This document shows, piece by piece, positions 39,447 through 49,205 of a DNA stretch of 64,000 nucleotides (positions are counted from its first letter, which is position 1; every line of letters begins with the position of its first letter). The notes under the pieces were generated by a model. The model searched no databases. It was not told the origin of the DNA and worked only from the letters and a program-made list of their open reading frames with translations. The stretch is from Rossellomorea aquimaris TF-12 (GTDB lineage: Bacteria > Bacillota > Bacilli > Bacillales > Bacillaceae_B), in NCBI RefSeq assembly GCF_001648555.1, contig NZ_LQXM01000027.1, positions 124,001 to 188,000 on the forward strand, in the 5' to 3' direction. The position numbers and the translations under genes were made by a program.

Positions 39447-40040
39447 TTAAATAAAGTCTGAGATTCTTTCCCTTAATTGTTTTAGGGCATTCCCACGGTG
39501 ACTAATACTGCTTTTTTCTTCGGGAGTTAATTGCGCCATTGTCTTGTTAAGGGAAGGAACAAAAAAGATTGGATCATATCCAAATCCATTGTCTCCTCTT
39601 TTTTCGTTTAAAATGCGTCCTTCACAAGTACCTGTTACGGTTTCTGTTTTGATTCCAGGTCCGGCAATTGCCAATACACAGTGAAACCTAGCTGTACGGT
39701 CAGCATCTTTAACCGATTCTAATTCATCTAATACTTTTACCATATTCCTTTCGTCACTCTTGTCTTCCCCTGCATAACGAGCTGAGTAAACCCCAGGACG
39801 ACCATCTAAAGCATCAATGGATAAACCCGAATCATCGGCAATAACTAAAGCTCTTAATTCCTGAGCTACGGTTTCTGCTTTAAGAATGGCATTTTCTTCA
39901 AATGTTACACCTGTTTCTTCTACATCCTCAATTTGAGGCAGGTCTAGTAATGTTTGTACCTCATATCCATATGGAGCAAACATTTGCTGAAATTCTTTTG
40001 CTTTCCCCTTATTTTTCGTGGCAATGATTACTTTTTTCAT
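39447..40040 (-). CDS. rdgB: Non-canonical purine NTP pyrophosphatase (RdgB/HAM1 family)
   Basis: The 197-residue enzyme hydrolyses dITP, ITP and XTP to protect DNA and RNA from deaminated purines. Motifs include IATKNKGKAKEF at the start, ADDSGLSIDALDGRPGVYSA and GDNGFGYDPIFFVP. ATG at 40040 is used. It lies 10 bp after rph; B. subtilis calls this gene ysnA. Confidence 0.95.
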   Translation of the reverse strand: MKKVIIATKNKGKAKEFQQMFAPYGYEVQTLLDLPQIEDVEETGVTFEENAILKAETVAQELRALVIADDSGLSIDALDGRPGVYSARYAGEDKSDERNMVKVLDELESVKDADRTARFHCVLAIAGPGIKTETVTGTCEGRILNEKRGDNGFGYDPIFFVPSLNKTMAQLTPEEKSSISHRGNALKQLRERISDFI

Positions 40041-40050
40041 CAATCTAACC

Positions 40051-40791
40051 TCATCCCTTTATTCTTTCTGCTATTTCTCCTAATGCTTCCTTCTGTATTT
40101 GAAATAACTCTTGAATTCCATCTTGACCAAGCTTTAACATTTCATGTAGCTGATCGATGGTAAATGTAGCTTCTTCTCCAGTACCTTGAAGTTCTACAAA
40201 TTCACCTTCACCAGTCATGATGATATTCATATCAACCTGCGCACTACTATCTTCAATATAATTCAAATCGAGAACCGCTCCGTGATCTTCCACAATTCCA
40301 ACACTTGTAGCTGCCAGGAAGCTCTTTAAGGGAAATGACGAAATCTTTTTATTATCCTGTAGTTTAGCAACGGCAATACTCATGGCAATGAACGCTCCCG
40401 TAATGGAAGCCGTACGCGTTCCACCATCAGCTTGGATGACATCACAATCAATCCAAATGGTTCGTTCACCAAGAGCGTCCAAATCAACAACCGCTCTCAA
40501 AGCTCGTCCAATTAAACGTTGAATTTCCATCGTTCTTCCTGATACTTTCCCTTTAGATGATTCACGGATATTTCTCGTATCTGTTGCTCTTGGCAGCATA
40601 GAATATTCTGCTGTGATCCACCCTTTTCCACTATTTCTCATAAATGGAGGAACTCGTTCTTCAATACTTGCATTACAAATAACTTTTGTATCTCCAACCG
40701 TAATTAAAACAGATCCTTCTGGATGCTTTACATATTCTGTTTGTATGTCTACTGATCGTAATTGATTTACTTGTCTTCCATCTGTTCTCAT
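40051..40791 (-). CDS. rph: Ribonuclease PH
   Basis: The 246-residue phosphorolytic 3'-5' exoribonuclease trims tRNA 3' ends. It begins [14 protein letters not shown] and has [16 protein letters not shown] and [21 protein letters not shown] at 40791 is preceded by ATAGGAGGG; a longer upstream frame is open but has no ribosome site. First gene of rph-rdgB-ysnB. Confidence 0.97.
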   Translation of the reverse strand: MRTDGRQVNQLRSVDIQTEYVKHPEGSVLITVGDTKVICNASIEERVPPFMRNSGKGWITAEYSMLPRATDTRNIRESSKGKVSGRTMEIQRLIGRALRAVVDLDALGERTIWIDCDVIQADGGTRTASITGAFIAMSIAVAKLQDNKKISSFPLKSFLAATSVGIVEDHGAVLDLNYIEDSSAQVDMNIIMTGEGEFVELQGTGEEATFTIDQLHEMLKLGQDGIQELFQIQKEALGEIAERIKG

Positions 40792-40920
40792 GCTTTTCCC
40801 TCCTATAATAGTGAAGCACTTCATTTTGTTATGTAAAAGATTCCTATCAAAAAGATAAGAGGCGGCAGTATGCCAACCTCTCTTCATTGATTCTATAATA
40901 GTATATCAAAAAATTGATAT

Positions 40921-41997
40921 TTAAAAACTAATTGAGTTCACTTTTTCTGGTCTTGTTACCGGCTCCGTAATTGTTTCACCATCTTTAGAAACAATTGTTG
41001 CTTCCCCATTCACAAGGATGGACACCCCTTTGATTCCCTTTTGTTCAGTTAAAGATAGGACAAGTGAATTTAACATATGTTCCGATACCATTTTTTCTTC
41101 CAAACTTCCATAAACTGCTTCATTAAAATTTAATGTAACCGTTCCATCTTTAAGTTCAGGATCGTCTAATAGCTCGGCACCCGTAAAGTCACTTACTAGT
41201 GAAGAAGAGTAGCCTGGTCCATCAATTAATTCTTGAACAACTGCTTTCACTTCATCAACAGAGTTTGAGCTGACTCGCTTTGTAACAGGCACATAATAGG
41301 TTTTATCATCGGTTTGTGACACATAGTAAACCGTTAAAGGTTTCGTACTCGTTGGATCAACTACTCCCGAAGTGTCAATGTTAATCCCTACTTTTCTTGT
41401 TAAGCCCTCTTCATCTATTGGTGTCCCATTAACAGGCATTTCATTCAAAGGATATCCGTTTACTTGTATCTCCACTTTTTCAACAGAATCAAACTGGGTT
41501 AACGTCCAAGTAATAGATTGGAGAATTTTTTGTTCATCCTCTGGTTGATAATGATTAAATTCCGGTGAAAAATCAGCTACTGCCGTACCATCTTTAATAT
41601 CCACTGTCACTTGAGTATCTGGAGGCAGGACAGCTCTAAATCCATTCGGTAATACATTTTCAACCGGGCCGTTTACAACAAGATATTCAAGCGCCTGTTT
41701 CGCTACACTTTCATTATTTGGAAGAGGTAACGATTGTGATACGACATATCCATTTTTATCAATTAAGTAAAGCTCTGTCATCACCGTAAGTGCAGCGTCT
41801 TCCTGGTTGCTTACTGTGTCATCCCCTTCGTTCCCCTCTTTAGCTGTATCAACTTTTTCCCCTTCTTTTAAGTAAGAGACATCTTGAGGAGGATCAATCT
41901 TTTCTTTATCACCAAAACTAAGTAACCCGCAACCTGAAAGATATACTGAAGATGCTAATACTGTTACAGCAATTGACACTTTCGCTTTCTTTGCCAT
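40921..41997 (-). CDS. gerM: GerM, spore germination/sporulation lipoprotein
   Basis: The 358-residue protein has a signal peptide with lipobox LSGC (Cys near residue 23) and two GerMN domains: VMTELYLIDKNGYVVSQSLPL (about 75-190) and LTVYYVSQTDDKTYYVPVTK (about 220-345). GerM takes part in sporulation and cortex-linked germination steps and is made under sigma E in B. subtilis. It lies between racE and rph as in that species. Confidence 0.93.
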   Translation of the reverse strand: MAKKAKVSIAVTVLASSVYLSGCGLLSFGDKEKIDPPQDVSYLKEGEKVDTAKEGNEGDDTVSNQEDAALTVMTELYLIDKNGYVVSQSLPLPNNESVAKQALEYLVVNGPVENVLPNGFRAVLPPDTQVTVDIKDGTAVADFSPEFNHYQPEDEQKILQSITWTLTQFDSVEKVEIQVNGYPLNEMPVNGTPIDEEGLTRKVGINIDTSGVVDPTSTKPLTVYYVSQTDDKTYYVPVTKRVSSNSVDEVKAVVQELIDGPGYSSSLVSDFTGAELLDDPELKDGTVTLNFNEAVYGSLEEKMVSEHMLNSLVLSLTEQKGIKGVSILVNGEATIVSKDGETITEPVTRPEKVNSISF

Positions 41998-42104
41998 TCC
42001 GGTAACCTCCTAAAAGACAGTTTGTACTATATGTATACGAGCCTTTTAAAAAAATAGACCGAAACTTTGAGAAAAAATTGACAAACCTTCCTCTTTCCAC
42101 AAAA

Positions 42105-42145
42105 AAACCATCCGACATAGACCAAAGTCTATAATCGAATGGTTT
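42105..42145 (-). terminator. racE terminator
   Basis: AAACCAT pairs with ATGGTTT and an inner ATAGAC with GTCTAT. The minus strand ends in a T-run. The stem overlaps the last codons of racE. Confidence 0.8.
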
Positions 42146-42923
42146 CTGCTTGGACATCTCCAATGGCTAACCAATCAGATGCAATTTCTGAAAACATGTA
42201 AGAAGAGCCCGTTGTAAAAAAACGATGAGAAGGTAGCTGAATTCCTCTATATAGTAGATTATAATAATCTAAAATTGTACTAACCTCTCGTGCAGTCTCA
42301 TCACCAGAGCTAATTACGCTTACCTCTGACCCCATAAATGCTTGAATTTTCCCTTGTAAAAGTGGATAGTGGGTACAACCTAATATCAATGTATCCAAAT
42401 CAAGATTCTTTATTGGAGTCAGGGTTTCTTTTACGATAGAATCTGCCATGCTGCTATTGTACTCGCCACTTTCTACTAAAGGGACAAATTTAGGACACGA
42501 CAGAGACGAAACCTCGAGGCTTCCATGTAGAGAATGAAGAGCTTCCACATAGGCACCGCTATTAATCGTTCCAACAGTTCCTAAAACACCAATCTTTTTG
42601 TTCACTGTATGCTTAATTGCCGCCCTTGCTCCTGGATGAATAACTCCTATAACAGGGAGATCCAAATGGGTTTGTATTTCATCTAACACAACAGCAGTAG
42701 CAGTGTTGCAAGCAATAATCAGCATTTTTATATCATATTGTAATAGATACTCCGTCATTTCCCATGTGAATTTCTTCACTTCTTCAGCTGTTCGAGGACC
42801 ATAAGGACAACGAGCCGTGTCTCCTAAGTAATAAATCGTTTCTTTCGGTAATTGTCTCATTACTTCTTTTGCGACCGTTAAGCCCCCAACTCCTGAATCA
42901 ATGATGCCAATTGGTTGAATCAC
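42129..42923 (-). CDS. racE: Glutamate racemase
   Basis: The 264-residue enzyme makes D-glutamate for peptidoglycan. The two catalytic cysteines lie in IACNTATA and LGCTHYPLL, and the N-terminal [14 protein letters not shown] motif is intact. It is the racE/murI type, downstream of the MarR gene ysmB by 15 bp and upstream of gerM. The terminator begins inside the coding end. Confidence 0.96.
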   Translation of the reverse strand: MIQPIGIIDSGVGGLTVAKEVMRQLPKETIYYLGDTARCPYGPRTAEEVKKFTWEMTEYLLQYDIKMLIIACNTATAVVLDEIQTHLDLPVIGVIHPGARAAIKHTVNKKIGVLGTVGTINSGAYVEALHSLHGSLEVSSLSCPKFVPLVESGEYNSSMADSIVKETLTPIKNLDLDTLILGCTHYPLLQGKIQAFMGSEVSVISSGDETAREVSTILDYYNLLYRGIQLPSHRFFTTGSSYMFSEIASDWLAIGDVQAETIRL

Positions 42924-42938
42924 AATATTCCCTCATTC

Positions 42939-43391
42939 TTATTTCATTTCTTGGTGAAGTTTTGCTAAATTATCTTTCAATAATAACACTTCAGTCTCTG
43001 AGAAGTCTTTCAATACACTTTGTAAATAATCTTGTCTTTTATTGATTACTTCTTCAATGATTCTTTCGCCTTCTTTAAGCATATGGATACGTACTACACG
43101 GCGATCGTTTTCGTCTTTCACACGTTCAACTAACTGATGCTTCTCCATTCTATCCACCAAATCAGTCGTGGTGCTGCAGGCAAGATACATTTTATTCGAC
43201 AAATCTCCAATTGTCATATCTCCATATTCAAATAACCACTGAAGTGCAATGAATTGAGGGGGGGTAATCGTATATTGACTGAGGATTTCTCGACCCTTTT
43301 GTTTAATTATTGAGGATATGTATCGTAAGTCTTTTTCAATATCTGCAACTACTTGTATATCACTAGTAGATGGGGTTTTAGAATGCGTCAT
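42939..43391 (-). CDS. ysmB: MarR-family transcription regulator YsmB
   Basis: The 150-residue regulator has a central winged helix (MTIGDLSNKMYLACSTTTDLVDRME and the wing VKDENDRRVVRIH). It lies between gerE and racE, as ysmB does in B. subtilis. The ligand and targets are unknown. Confidence 0.9.
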   Translation of the reverse strand: MTHSKTPSTSDIQVVADIEKDLRYISSIIKQKGREILSQYTITPPQFIALQWLFEYGDMTIGDLSNKMYLACSTTTDLVDRMEKHQLVERVKDENDRRVVRIHMLKEGERIIEEVINKRQDYLQSVLKDFSETEVLLLKDNLAKLHQEMK

Positions 43392-43660
43392 GTTTACTCT
43401 CCTTTTTCAAATCACAGAAACTTATTTTTATCAAAGATAGCGTAAATTACCTCGCTATTATCTTCCATTTCTAATACATTCATGGCAATACCATTCTATC
43501 ACACTTTGTCCTACTAGCATTTTCACCTTTTTTCACTAAAAATTCAAGATAGTAAATAACCCTTTTCACTAAAAGAGACTGACTCTCATCCAAACACTAA
43601 AAGGCATCAGAGGAATGAAACCAGTTAAAGTTTGTGTGAATAAGAATCAGTCCCTTACAT

Positions 43661-43885
43661 TTAAAGCTTGAGTTCCCCCATGCGAAGAAGCTCTACTACA
43701 GCTTGAGATCGCCCCTTCACTCCAAGCTTTTGCATGGCGTTGGAAATGTGATTTCGAACTGTTTTTTCACTAATAAATAAATCACTAGCAATTTCTTTAG
43801 TTGTTTTGTCTTGAACTAACAGTTCGAATACTTCTTTTTCTCTTTTGGTGAGCAACGGTTTGTGTGTATAATCATTGTCCTTCAA
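43661..43885 (-). CDS. gerE: GerE, late mother-cell sporulation regulator
   Basis: The 74-residue LuxR/FixJ-type DNA-binding protein has the helix-turn-helix TTKEIASDLFISEKTVRNH and KLGVKGRSQAVVELLRMG. It has no receiver domain, as is normal for GerE. It controls coat genes at the last stage of sporulation. A good sigma-K promoter is seen upstream at 43952-43979. The 269-bp gap to ysmB holds only an imperfect hairpin (43571-43655). Confidence 0.96.
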   Translation of the reverse strand: MKDNDYTHKPLLTKREKEVFELLVQDKTTKEIASDLFISEKTVRNHISNAMQKLGVKGRSQAVVELLRMGELKL

Positions 43886-43951
43886 TTATGGTAACCCTCC
43901 TTGCCTTCGCCAGCTTTAAACCGCGGGGATGGGTATTGTTGGTCGTCAGAA

Positions 43952-43979
43952 TATAATATGTGAAGGTAAGGTTTAGAGT
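43952..43979 (-). promoter_or_regulatory. Sigma-K-type promoter of gerE
   Basis: On the minus strand CATATTATA (43952-43960) fits the sigma-K -10 pattern CATANNNTA, and an AC (43978-43979, context TCAC) lies 17 nt upstream as the -35. gerE is a known sigma-K gene in B. subtilis. Confidence 0.65.
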
Positions 43980-44034
43980 GACATAGAGGAGGAGGTAAAT
44001 TTAAAAATAGGCAATATTTATGGCACACCCATGT

Positions 44035-44499
44035 TTAGCTAGAGACAATTGAACGACAATCGAGCTTAGATCTCATCTCTTCCGTCCACGAAACACCTTT
44101 TCCATTCTTCTTTGAAATTTGAACCATAGTCCCTCTACCTACAAAGCATATCTCTTCTTTTTCATCCATCCCCATATAATGTAAATCCACAGATGAATTT
44201 CCAACACTATTTGCCTTAACATAGACTTTCAGTTTTTGATCAAAAAATACTTGTTTAACAAAATCACACTGTAAATCTGCTACAACTGGAATGGTTTCAT
44301 GATCTGCCCTTACCCAATTCTGCATAAAGCCTTTACTTTTAAAGAATTCAATTCTTGCTTCCTCAAAATATGTGAATGGAATTGTATTGTTTAAATGACC
44401 AAACATATCCGTTTCTGAAAATCGAACTTTAATTGGAAGGGAAAAAGAAAATTCTTTTTTCCATGTAGCTATATCTTTAATGTATGTAATATGTTTCAA
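44035..44499 (-). CDS. ysmA: YsmA, hotdog-fold acyl-CoA thioesterase
   Basis: The 154-residue protein shows the 4HBT-type pattern: IKVRFSETDMFGHLNNTIPFTYFEEARIEFF, with the catalytic-type Asp in SETDMFGHLNN. This family hydrolyses acyl-CoA thioesters. It lies between gerE and sdhB, as ysmA does in B. subtilis. The natural substrate is unknown. Confidence 0.88.
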   Translation of the reverse strand: MKHITYIKDIATWKKEFSFSLPIKVRFSETDMFGHLNNTIPFTYFEEARIEFFKSKGFMQNWVRADHETIPVVADLQCDFVKQVFFDQKLKVYVKANSVGNSSVDLHYMGMDEKEEICFVGRGTMVQISKKNGKGVSWTEEMRSKLDCRSIVSS

Positions 44500-44709
44500 T
44501 TTGGCTCCTCCTTTTAATAAAAGTAATAAATGAATGAAGATTCATTCTTTTTTTGATAATTATATACGTTTTAGTTGGATTTAGGAACCATTAGACAGAA
44601 AAAAGCGATAACTTTTTACTATGTATGCCTGATGGATAAGGAAAGGAATAATTAATCGAGCATTAGTAAATGCTCAAACCTACAAGAAGACAGCCTTTAT
44701 AAACATCAA

Positions 44710-44743
44710 AAAAAGCACTTTCTTATATAAGAAAGTGCTTTTT
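44710..44743 (-). terminator. sdhCAB terminator
   Basis: A long perfect stem (AAAAAGCACTTTCTTA with TAAGAAAGTGCTTTTT) lies just beyond the sdhB stop codon, with T-runs on both strands. Confidence 0.92.
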
Positions 44744-44759
44744 AGAAATGAAGGAATTA

Positions 44760-45530
44760 TTAATCTACCATATGGTCGCTTCCAAAGAAATTTTTAAACA
44801 TTTGGAAGGTCGTTTCACGGTTTAATGCTGCAATAGAAGTTGTCAAAGGAATTCCTTTAGGACAAGATTGCACACAGTTTTGAGAATTACCACAGTTGGC
44901 AAGTCCACCGTCTCCCATAATTGACTCTAAACGCTCATCTTGGTTCATAGCACCCGTTGGATGTGCATTAAAGAGACGAACTTGTGATAGTGGTGCTGGC
45001 CCAATGAAATCTGAATTACTGTTTACATTTGGACACGCTTCTAAACATACACCGCATGTCATACATTTTGAAAGTTCATACGCCCACTGACGTTTCTTCT
45101 CAGGCATACGTGGTCCTGGACCAAGATCATAGGTTCCATCGATCGGAATCCATGCTTTCACTTTCTTTAAGCTGTCAAACATACGGCTACGGTCCACTTG
45201 TAAATCACGGACTACCGGGAATGTTTTCATAGGCTCTAAACGAATTGGTTGCTCTAATTGATCAACTAAAGCTGTACAAGATTGTCTCGGCTTACCGTTG
45301 ATGACCATAGAACATGCTCCACAAACTTCTTCTAAACAGTTCATGTCCCAATTGATAGGTGTTGTTTCTTCCCCTTTAGCATTCACTGGATTACGACGAA
45401 TTTCCATAAGAGCGGAAATAACATTCATATTCGGACGGTAATCTAGCTCAAACTCTTCTTGGAAAGGGGCTGTTTCAGGACTGTCTTGACGAGTAATAAT
45501 AAAACGCACTCTTTTGTTTTCACTCATCAT
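44760..45530 (-). CDS. sdhB: Succinate dehydrogenase iron-sulfur subunit
   Basis: The 256-residue subunit carries the three Fe-S clusters. Cysteines for [2Fe-2S] are in LEEVCGACSM and QSC; those for [4Fe-4S] and [3Fe-4S] are in CMTCGVCLEACP and CVQSCPKG. It passes electrons from SdhA to the menaquinone site. The start overlaps the sdhA stop codon by 4 bp. Confidence 0.96.
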   Translation of the reverse strand: MMSENKRVRFIITRQDSPETAPFQEEFELDYRPNMNVISALMEIRRNPVNAKGEETTPINWDMNCLEEVCGACSMVINGKPRQSCTALVDQLEQPIRLEPMKTFPVVRDLQVDRSRMFDSLKKVKAWIPIDGTYDLGPGPRMPEKKRQWAYELSKCMTCGVCLEACPNVNSNSDFIGPAPLSQVRLFNAHPTGAMNQDERLESIMGDGGLANCGNSQNCVQSCPKGIPLTTSIAALNRETTFQMFKNFFGSDHMVD

Positions 45531-47290
45531 TTATTTCCCCCTTTGCTCTTAGAATAGTCACGCTCACGTGGTGGAATCAACGAAGTGTCAACTTCTTCAT
45601 AATGGAATTCAGGTGTATTTGTAGCACTATTGTATTTTGCCATTGTTGTTTTCAAGAATTCTTCGTCATTACGTTTTGGGAAATCAGGCTTGTAATGAGC
45701 TCCACGGCTTTCATTACGATTAAGTGCCCCAATAGTAATAACACGAGCTAGCTGAAGCATGTTCCAAAGCTGACGTGTAAACATTGCCCCTTGGTTACTC
45801 CATTTAGCTGTATCATGAATGTTGATGTTTTGATAACGCTCCATCAACTCAAGAATTTTTTCATCCGTTTGCTTAAGCTTGTCATTATGGCGAACAACCG
45901 TTACATTGTCAGTCATCCATTCCCCAAGCTCTTTATGAATGACATACGCATTTTCCGTACCATTCATAGACATAATATTGTTCCATTTTTCTTCTTCCTG
46001 CTTCACATAGCGGTCAAATAAAGAAGAAGGAACAGATTCAACTGTTTTTTCTAATCCGTTGATGTATTTGATTGCATTTGGTCCTGCAACCATACCACCA
46101 TAGATTGCAGAAAGTAATGAGTTAGCTCCTAAACGGTTTCCACCATGTTGAGAGTAATCACACTCACCAGCCGCAAATAGACCTGGTATATTGGTCATTT
46201 GATCATAATCAACCCATAATCCACCCATTGAATAGTGAACTGCAGGGAAGATTTTCATTGGAACCTTACGAGGGTCATCACCCATGAATTTTTCATAAAT
46301 CTCAATAATTCCACCAAGCTTAATGTCAAGCTCCTTAGAATCTTTATGAGATAAATCTAGGTATACCATGTTTTCACCGTTTATACCCAGTTTCTGATTT
46401 ACACATACATCGAAAATCTCACGTGTCGCGATATCACGAGGTACAAGATTTCCATATGCAGGATACTTTTCTTCAAGGAAGTACCAAGGCTTACCATCTT
46501 TGTAAGTCCAAACACGTCCACCCTCACCACGAGCTGACTCACTCATGAGACGAAGCTTGTCATCTCCTGGAATGGCCGTTGGATGAATTTGAATAAATTC
46601 ACCATTGGAATAATAAGCCCCTTGTTGATAAACGATAGATGCTGCTGATCCAGTATTGATTACAGAGTTAGTGGATTTACCAAAGATAATTCCAGGTCCA
46701 CCTGTAGCCATAATGACTGCATCTGCGGCGAAGGATTTAATCTCCATAGTTTGAAGGTTTTGTGCAACGATTCCCCTCGCTACTCCCTCGTCATCAATGA
46801 CGACTCCGAGGAATTCCCATCCTTCAAATTTATTTACTAATCCTGCAACTTCATGACGACGCACTTGCTCGTCTAAAGCGTATAATAATTGTTGACCCGT
46901 GGTCGCCCCTGCAAAGGCTGTACGGTGATGTTGTGTTCCACCAAATCGACGGAAGTCAAGCAATCCTTCAGGAGTACGATTAAACATAACTCCCATACGA
47001 TCTAATAAGTGAATGATTCCCGGTGCTGCTTCTGTCATTGCTTTTACCGGTGGTTGATTTGCTAAGAAATCTCCACCATACACTGTGTCGTCAAAATGTT
47101 CCCAAGGAGAATCTCCTTCTCCTTTTGTATTAACGGCTCCGTTAATACCACCTTGAGCACATACAGAGTGAGAACGTTTAACAGGTACTAATGAAAATAA
47201 ATCTACTTCCGCTCCTACTTCTGCTGCTTTAATTGTGGCCATCAAGCCGGCTAATCCACCACCGACTACGATGATTTTGCCCTTACTCAT
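45527..47290 (-). CDS. sdhA: Succinate dehydrogenase flavoprotein subunit
   Basis: The 587-residue FAD protein oxidises succinate to fumarate. It has the dinucleotide motif VVGGGLAGLMATIKAAE, the covalent-FAD His region SHSVCAQGGINGAV, HRTAFAGATTGQQLL and the catalytic region around RGEGGRVWT. The sdhC gene precedes it by 72 bp and sdhB overlaps it. Normal Bacillus length. Confidence 0.97.
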   Translation of the reverse strand: MSKGKIIVVGGGLAGLMATIKAAEVGAEVDLFSLVPVKRSHSVCAQGGINGAVNTKGEGDSPWEHFDDTVYGGDFLANQPPVKAMTEAAPGIIHLLDRMGVMFNRTPEGLLDFRRFGGTQHHRTAFAGATTGQQLLYALDEQVRRHEVAGLVNKFEGWEFLGVVIDDEGVARGIVAQNLQTMEIKSFAADAVIMATGGPGIIFGKSTNSVINTGSAASIVYQQGAYYSNGEFIQIHPTAIPGDDKLRLMSESARGEGGRVWTYKDGKPWYFLEEKYPAYGNLVPRDIATREIFDVCVNQKLGINGENMVYLDLSHKDSKELDIKLGGIIEIYEKFMGDDPRKVPMKIFPAVHYSMGGLWVDYDQMTNIPGLFAAGECDYSQHGGNRLGANSLLSAIYGGMVAGPNAIKYINGLEKTVESVPSSLFDRYVKQEEEKWNNIMSMNGTENAYVIHKELGEWMTDNVTVVRHNDKLKQTDEKILELMERYQNINIHDTAKWSNQGAMFTRQLWNMLQLARVITIGALNRNESRGAHYKPDFPKRNDEEFLKTTMAKYNSATNTPEFHYEEVDTSLIPPRERDYSKSKGGNK

Positions 47291-47362
47291 CGTGACTCAC
47301 TCCTTTTCCTACCAAAGTTCCCATACTATTTCTTATCTATTAGACTTGTATATTGATTGTGC

Positions 47363-47971
47363 TTATACGAAAGCGAAAATGGCGCGCATACCAACAAAAG
47401 ATAACGCAACAAAAATTCCAATCGTAACGTATGTAGCAATTAATTGAGAACGAGGTGAAACTGTAATTCCCCAGCTTACACAGAAAGACCAAAGGCCATT
47501 TGCAAAGTGGAAAATCGTTGAAAGTACACCTAGAACATAGAATGTTAACATCAATGGATTAGCTAAAATGTTTTCCATCATTTGAAAATTCACTTCAGCT
47601 CCAAATGCCGCTGCTACTCTCGTTTCCCAAATATGCCATGTAACGAAAAGAAACGTAATGACTCCAGTTACACGTTGAAGTAAGAACATCCAGTTACGGA
47701 AATAGCCAAATTTAGTAGCATTGTTCTTTGAAGTGAAAGCAATGTAAATTCCATAGATTGCATGGAAGTACAATGGAAGGAAGATAATGAAAATTTCAAG
47801 GAAATAACGGAAAGGTAAACTCTCCATAAAATGCGCCGCTTGATTAAATGATTCTTCCCCACCTGTGGCAAAATGATTCACGACTAAATGTTGCGTTAAA
47901 AATAATCCAACTGGAATAACACCTAGTAATGAATGAAGCCTACGATAATTAAATTCTCGATTTCCAGCCAT
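47363..47971 (-). CDS. sdhC: Succinate dehydrogenase cytochrome b558 subunit
   Basis: The 202-residue membrane anchor has five hydrophobic segments with conserved heme-ligand histidines in LHSLLGVIPVGLFLTQHLVVNH (first helix region), FHAIYGIY, TWHIWETR and FHFANGLW. It binds two b hemes and passes electrons to menaquinone. First gene of sdhCAB, with a good sigma-A promoter at 48076-48104. Confidence 0.95.
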   Translation of the reverse strand: MAGNREFNYRRLHSLLGVIPVGLFLTQHLVVNHFATGGEESFNQAAHFMESLPFRYFLEIFIIFLPLYFHAIYGIYIAFTSKNNATKFGYFRNWMFLLQRVTGVITFLFVTWHIWETRVAAAFGAEVNFQMMENILANPLMLTFYVLGVLSTIFHFANGLWSFCVSWGITVSPRSQLIATYVTIGIFVALSFVGMRAIFAFV

Positions 47972-48322
47972 GATTTACCCCCCTTAATCATAAAATATGA
48001 ATTCGTTTTCTAATGCTTTTATTTTCACTAGACGACGATACATACTTTATATTGTAACAATAATGTGACATGTTCATTTTACTCTCAAGGAGTGGAAGCG
48101 TCAAGAAAACGTATACATAAATTCGACAATACTGAAAAAATATTTTTAATAAATAGATAACAAGTAAAACGAGTGATTCCTCGCTTTATTTGTTGGAAAA
48201 TTCAAATAAATAGTGTAAATAAATTATCCCACCAAAATATCCCATGTGCATTTTTTTAATGTATTGGGATGATAATTTTATGAGTCATGTATATAATAGT
48301 TTTATAGAAAGAGGGGATTTAC
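47972..48322. other. Divergent promoter region between sdhC and yslB
   Basis: It holds the sdh promoter (48076-48104). For yslB, TATAAT at about 48292 lies in TGTATATAAT but has no good -35. Nothing else is seen. Confidence 0.5.
48076..48104 (-). promoter_or_regulatory. Sigma-A promoter of sdhCAB
   Basis: TTGACG (48099-48104) and TAAAAT (48076-48081) on the minus strand are separated by exactly 17 nt, about 105 bp before the sdhC start codon. Confidence 0.75.
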
Positions 48323-48760
48323 TTGGAACAGAAAAAGGAAGAAATACATCAGGAGTCCGTTCCAATTTTCGGATATGAGCTTTTAAGGGATATGTTAATA
48401 CCAGACATTTTAGGAAAGCATTCACCCGATATTTTATACTGGGGAGGAAAACAGCTTTCTAGAAGATTCCCCCTTCAAACAACAGAAGAACTCATATCGT
48501 TTTTCAATGAAGCAGGTTGGGGAACTTTAAACGTAATAGAACAAAAGAAAAATGAAATGACATTCGAAATGAACGGACCCTTAGTAGAAAGACGTTTATC
48601 CTTAAAGTCAGATGTTACGTTCAAACTCGAAGCCGGCTTTCTTGCTGAGCAAATTCAATTTCAAAAAAAGTGTGTAACCGAAGCAACAGATGAAATACAT
48701 AAACGGAGTAAATCAGTTAGAATCCTCACCCGATGGGATGATAAAGACAGAATCGAATAA
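48323..48760 (+). CDS. yslB: YslB, conserved protein of unknown function (DUF2507)
   Basis: The 145-residue soluble protein has the conserved opening SVPIFGYELLRDMLIPDIL and LYWGGKQLSRRFP. It fits the TRAPP/NO-binding-like small-fold family DUF2507. TTG at 48323 is supported by GAGGGG 6 nt upstream. It is divergent from sdhC, as in B. subtilis. Its function has not been established. Confidence 0.88.
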   Translation: MEQKKEEIHQESVPIFGYELLRDMLIPDILGKHSPDILYWGGKQLSRRFPLQTTEELISFFNEAGWGTLNVIEQKKNEMTFEMNGPLVERRLSLKSDVTFKLEAGFLAEQIQFQKKCVTEATDEIHKRSKSVRILTRWDDKDRIE

Positions 48761-48861
48761 ACCAGCTCCTATCATATAAAATATACTCCAAACAAAAGGG
48801 TTGACCGTAAAGATACTAAGTAGTTTACTTTAGAGGTACAAAACGTAAAATCCATTGTCTT

Positions 48862-48900
48862 TAGCATACGAATTCGCACCATTATTCGTATGCTATTTTT
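48862..48900 (+). terminator. Terminator downstream of yslB
   Basis: TAGCATACGAA and TTCGTATGCTA form a perfect 11-bp stem with a 12-nt loop, followed by TTTTT on the plus strand, about 100 bp after the yslB stop. Confidence 0.75.
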
Positions 48901-49030
48901 ATTGCTATTACGGCATATCTTTTACTTTTAAGTGTGTTTTCGCATCTAAATTCGTACACGTTTTCGCATCTGAAATATATATTGTAGTCTTGTGATTTAT
49001 GTAGTGAATCAACTTGCCGAATGGTATAAA

Positions 49031-49062
49031 AAAACCATAACGGATTTTATCCATTATGGTTA
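49031..49062 (-). terminator. Terminator downstream of the SnoaL-like gene
   Basis: AACCATAA and TTATGGTT with inner GGA/TCC pairs form a stem around TTTTA, with a run of seven T on the minus strand, about 145 bp after the stop codon. Confidence 0.75.
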
Positions 49063-49205
49063 TAATTCGTTCTTTCATAAGGATTTCAAATTTGTTACAA
49101 ACCTACTATTTGAAAAGCAGCTTTTCTTCAACTAAAGCCAACCGTTAGTGGTATTAGATAAAAATGATAAAAGTAAAATAATCGAGAAATTGACTCTTTT
49201 TACTG

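Larger units (their letters stand above)
48761..49205. other. Gap between yslB and the SnoaL-like gene
   Basis: It contains two terminators, one on each strand (listed separately), and a short direct repeat GTTTTCGCATCT (two copies, about 22 bp apart, near 48940-48975). No gene is supported. Confidence 0.5.

Noticed and set aside
40792..40887. N-terminal extension of rph by 32 codons
   Set aside because: No ribosome site for the upstream start. ATAGGAGGG directly precedes the ATG at 40791, which gives the family-standard N-terminus.
48940..48975. Short direct repeat GTTTTCGCATCT in the yslB downstream gap
   Set aside because: Only two copies of 12 bp, with no gene or element attached; likely chance or local slippage.
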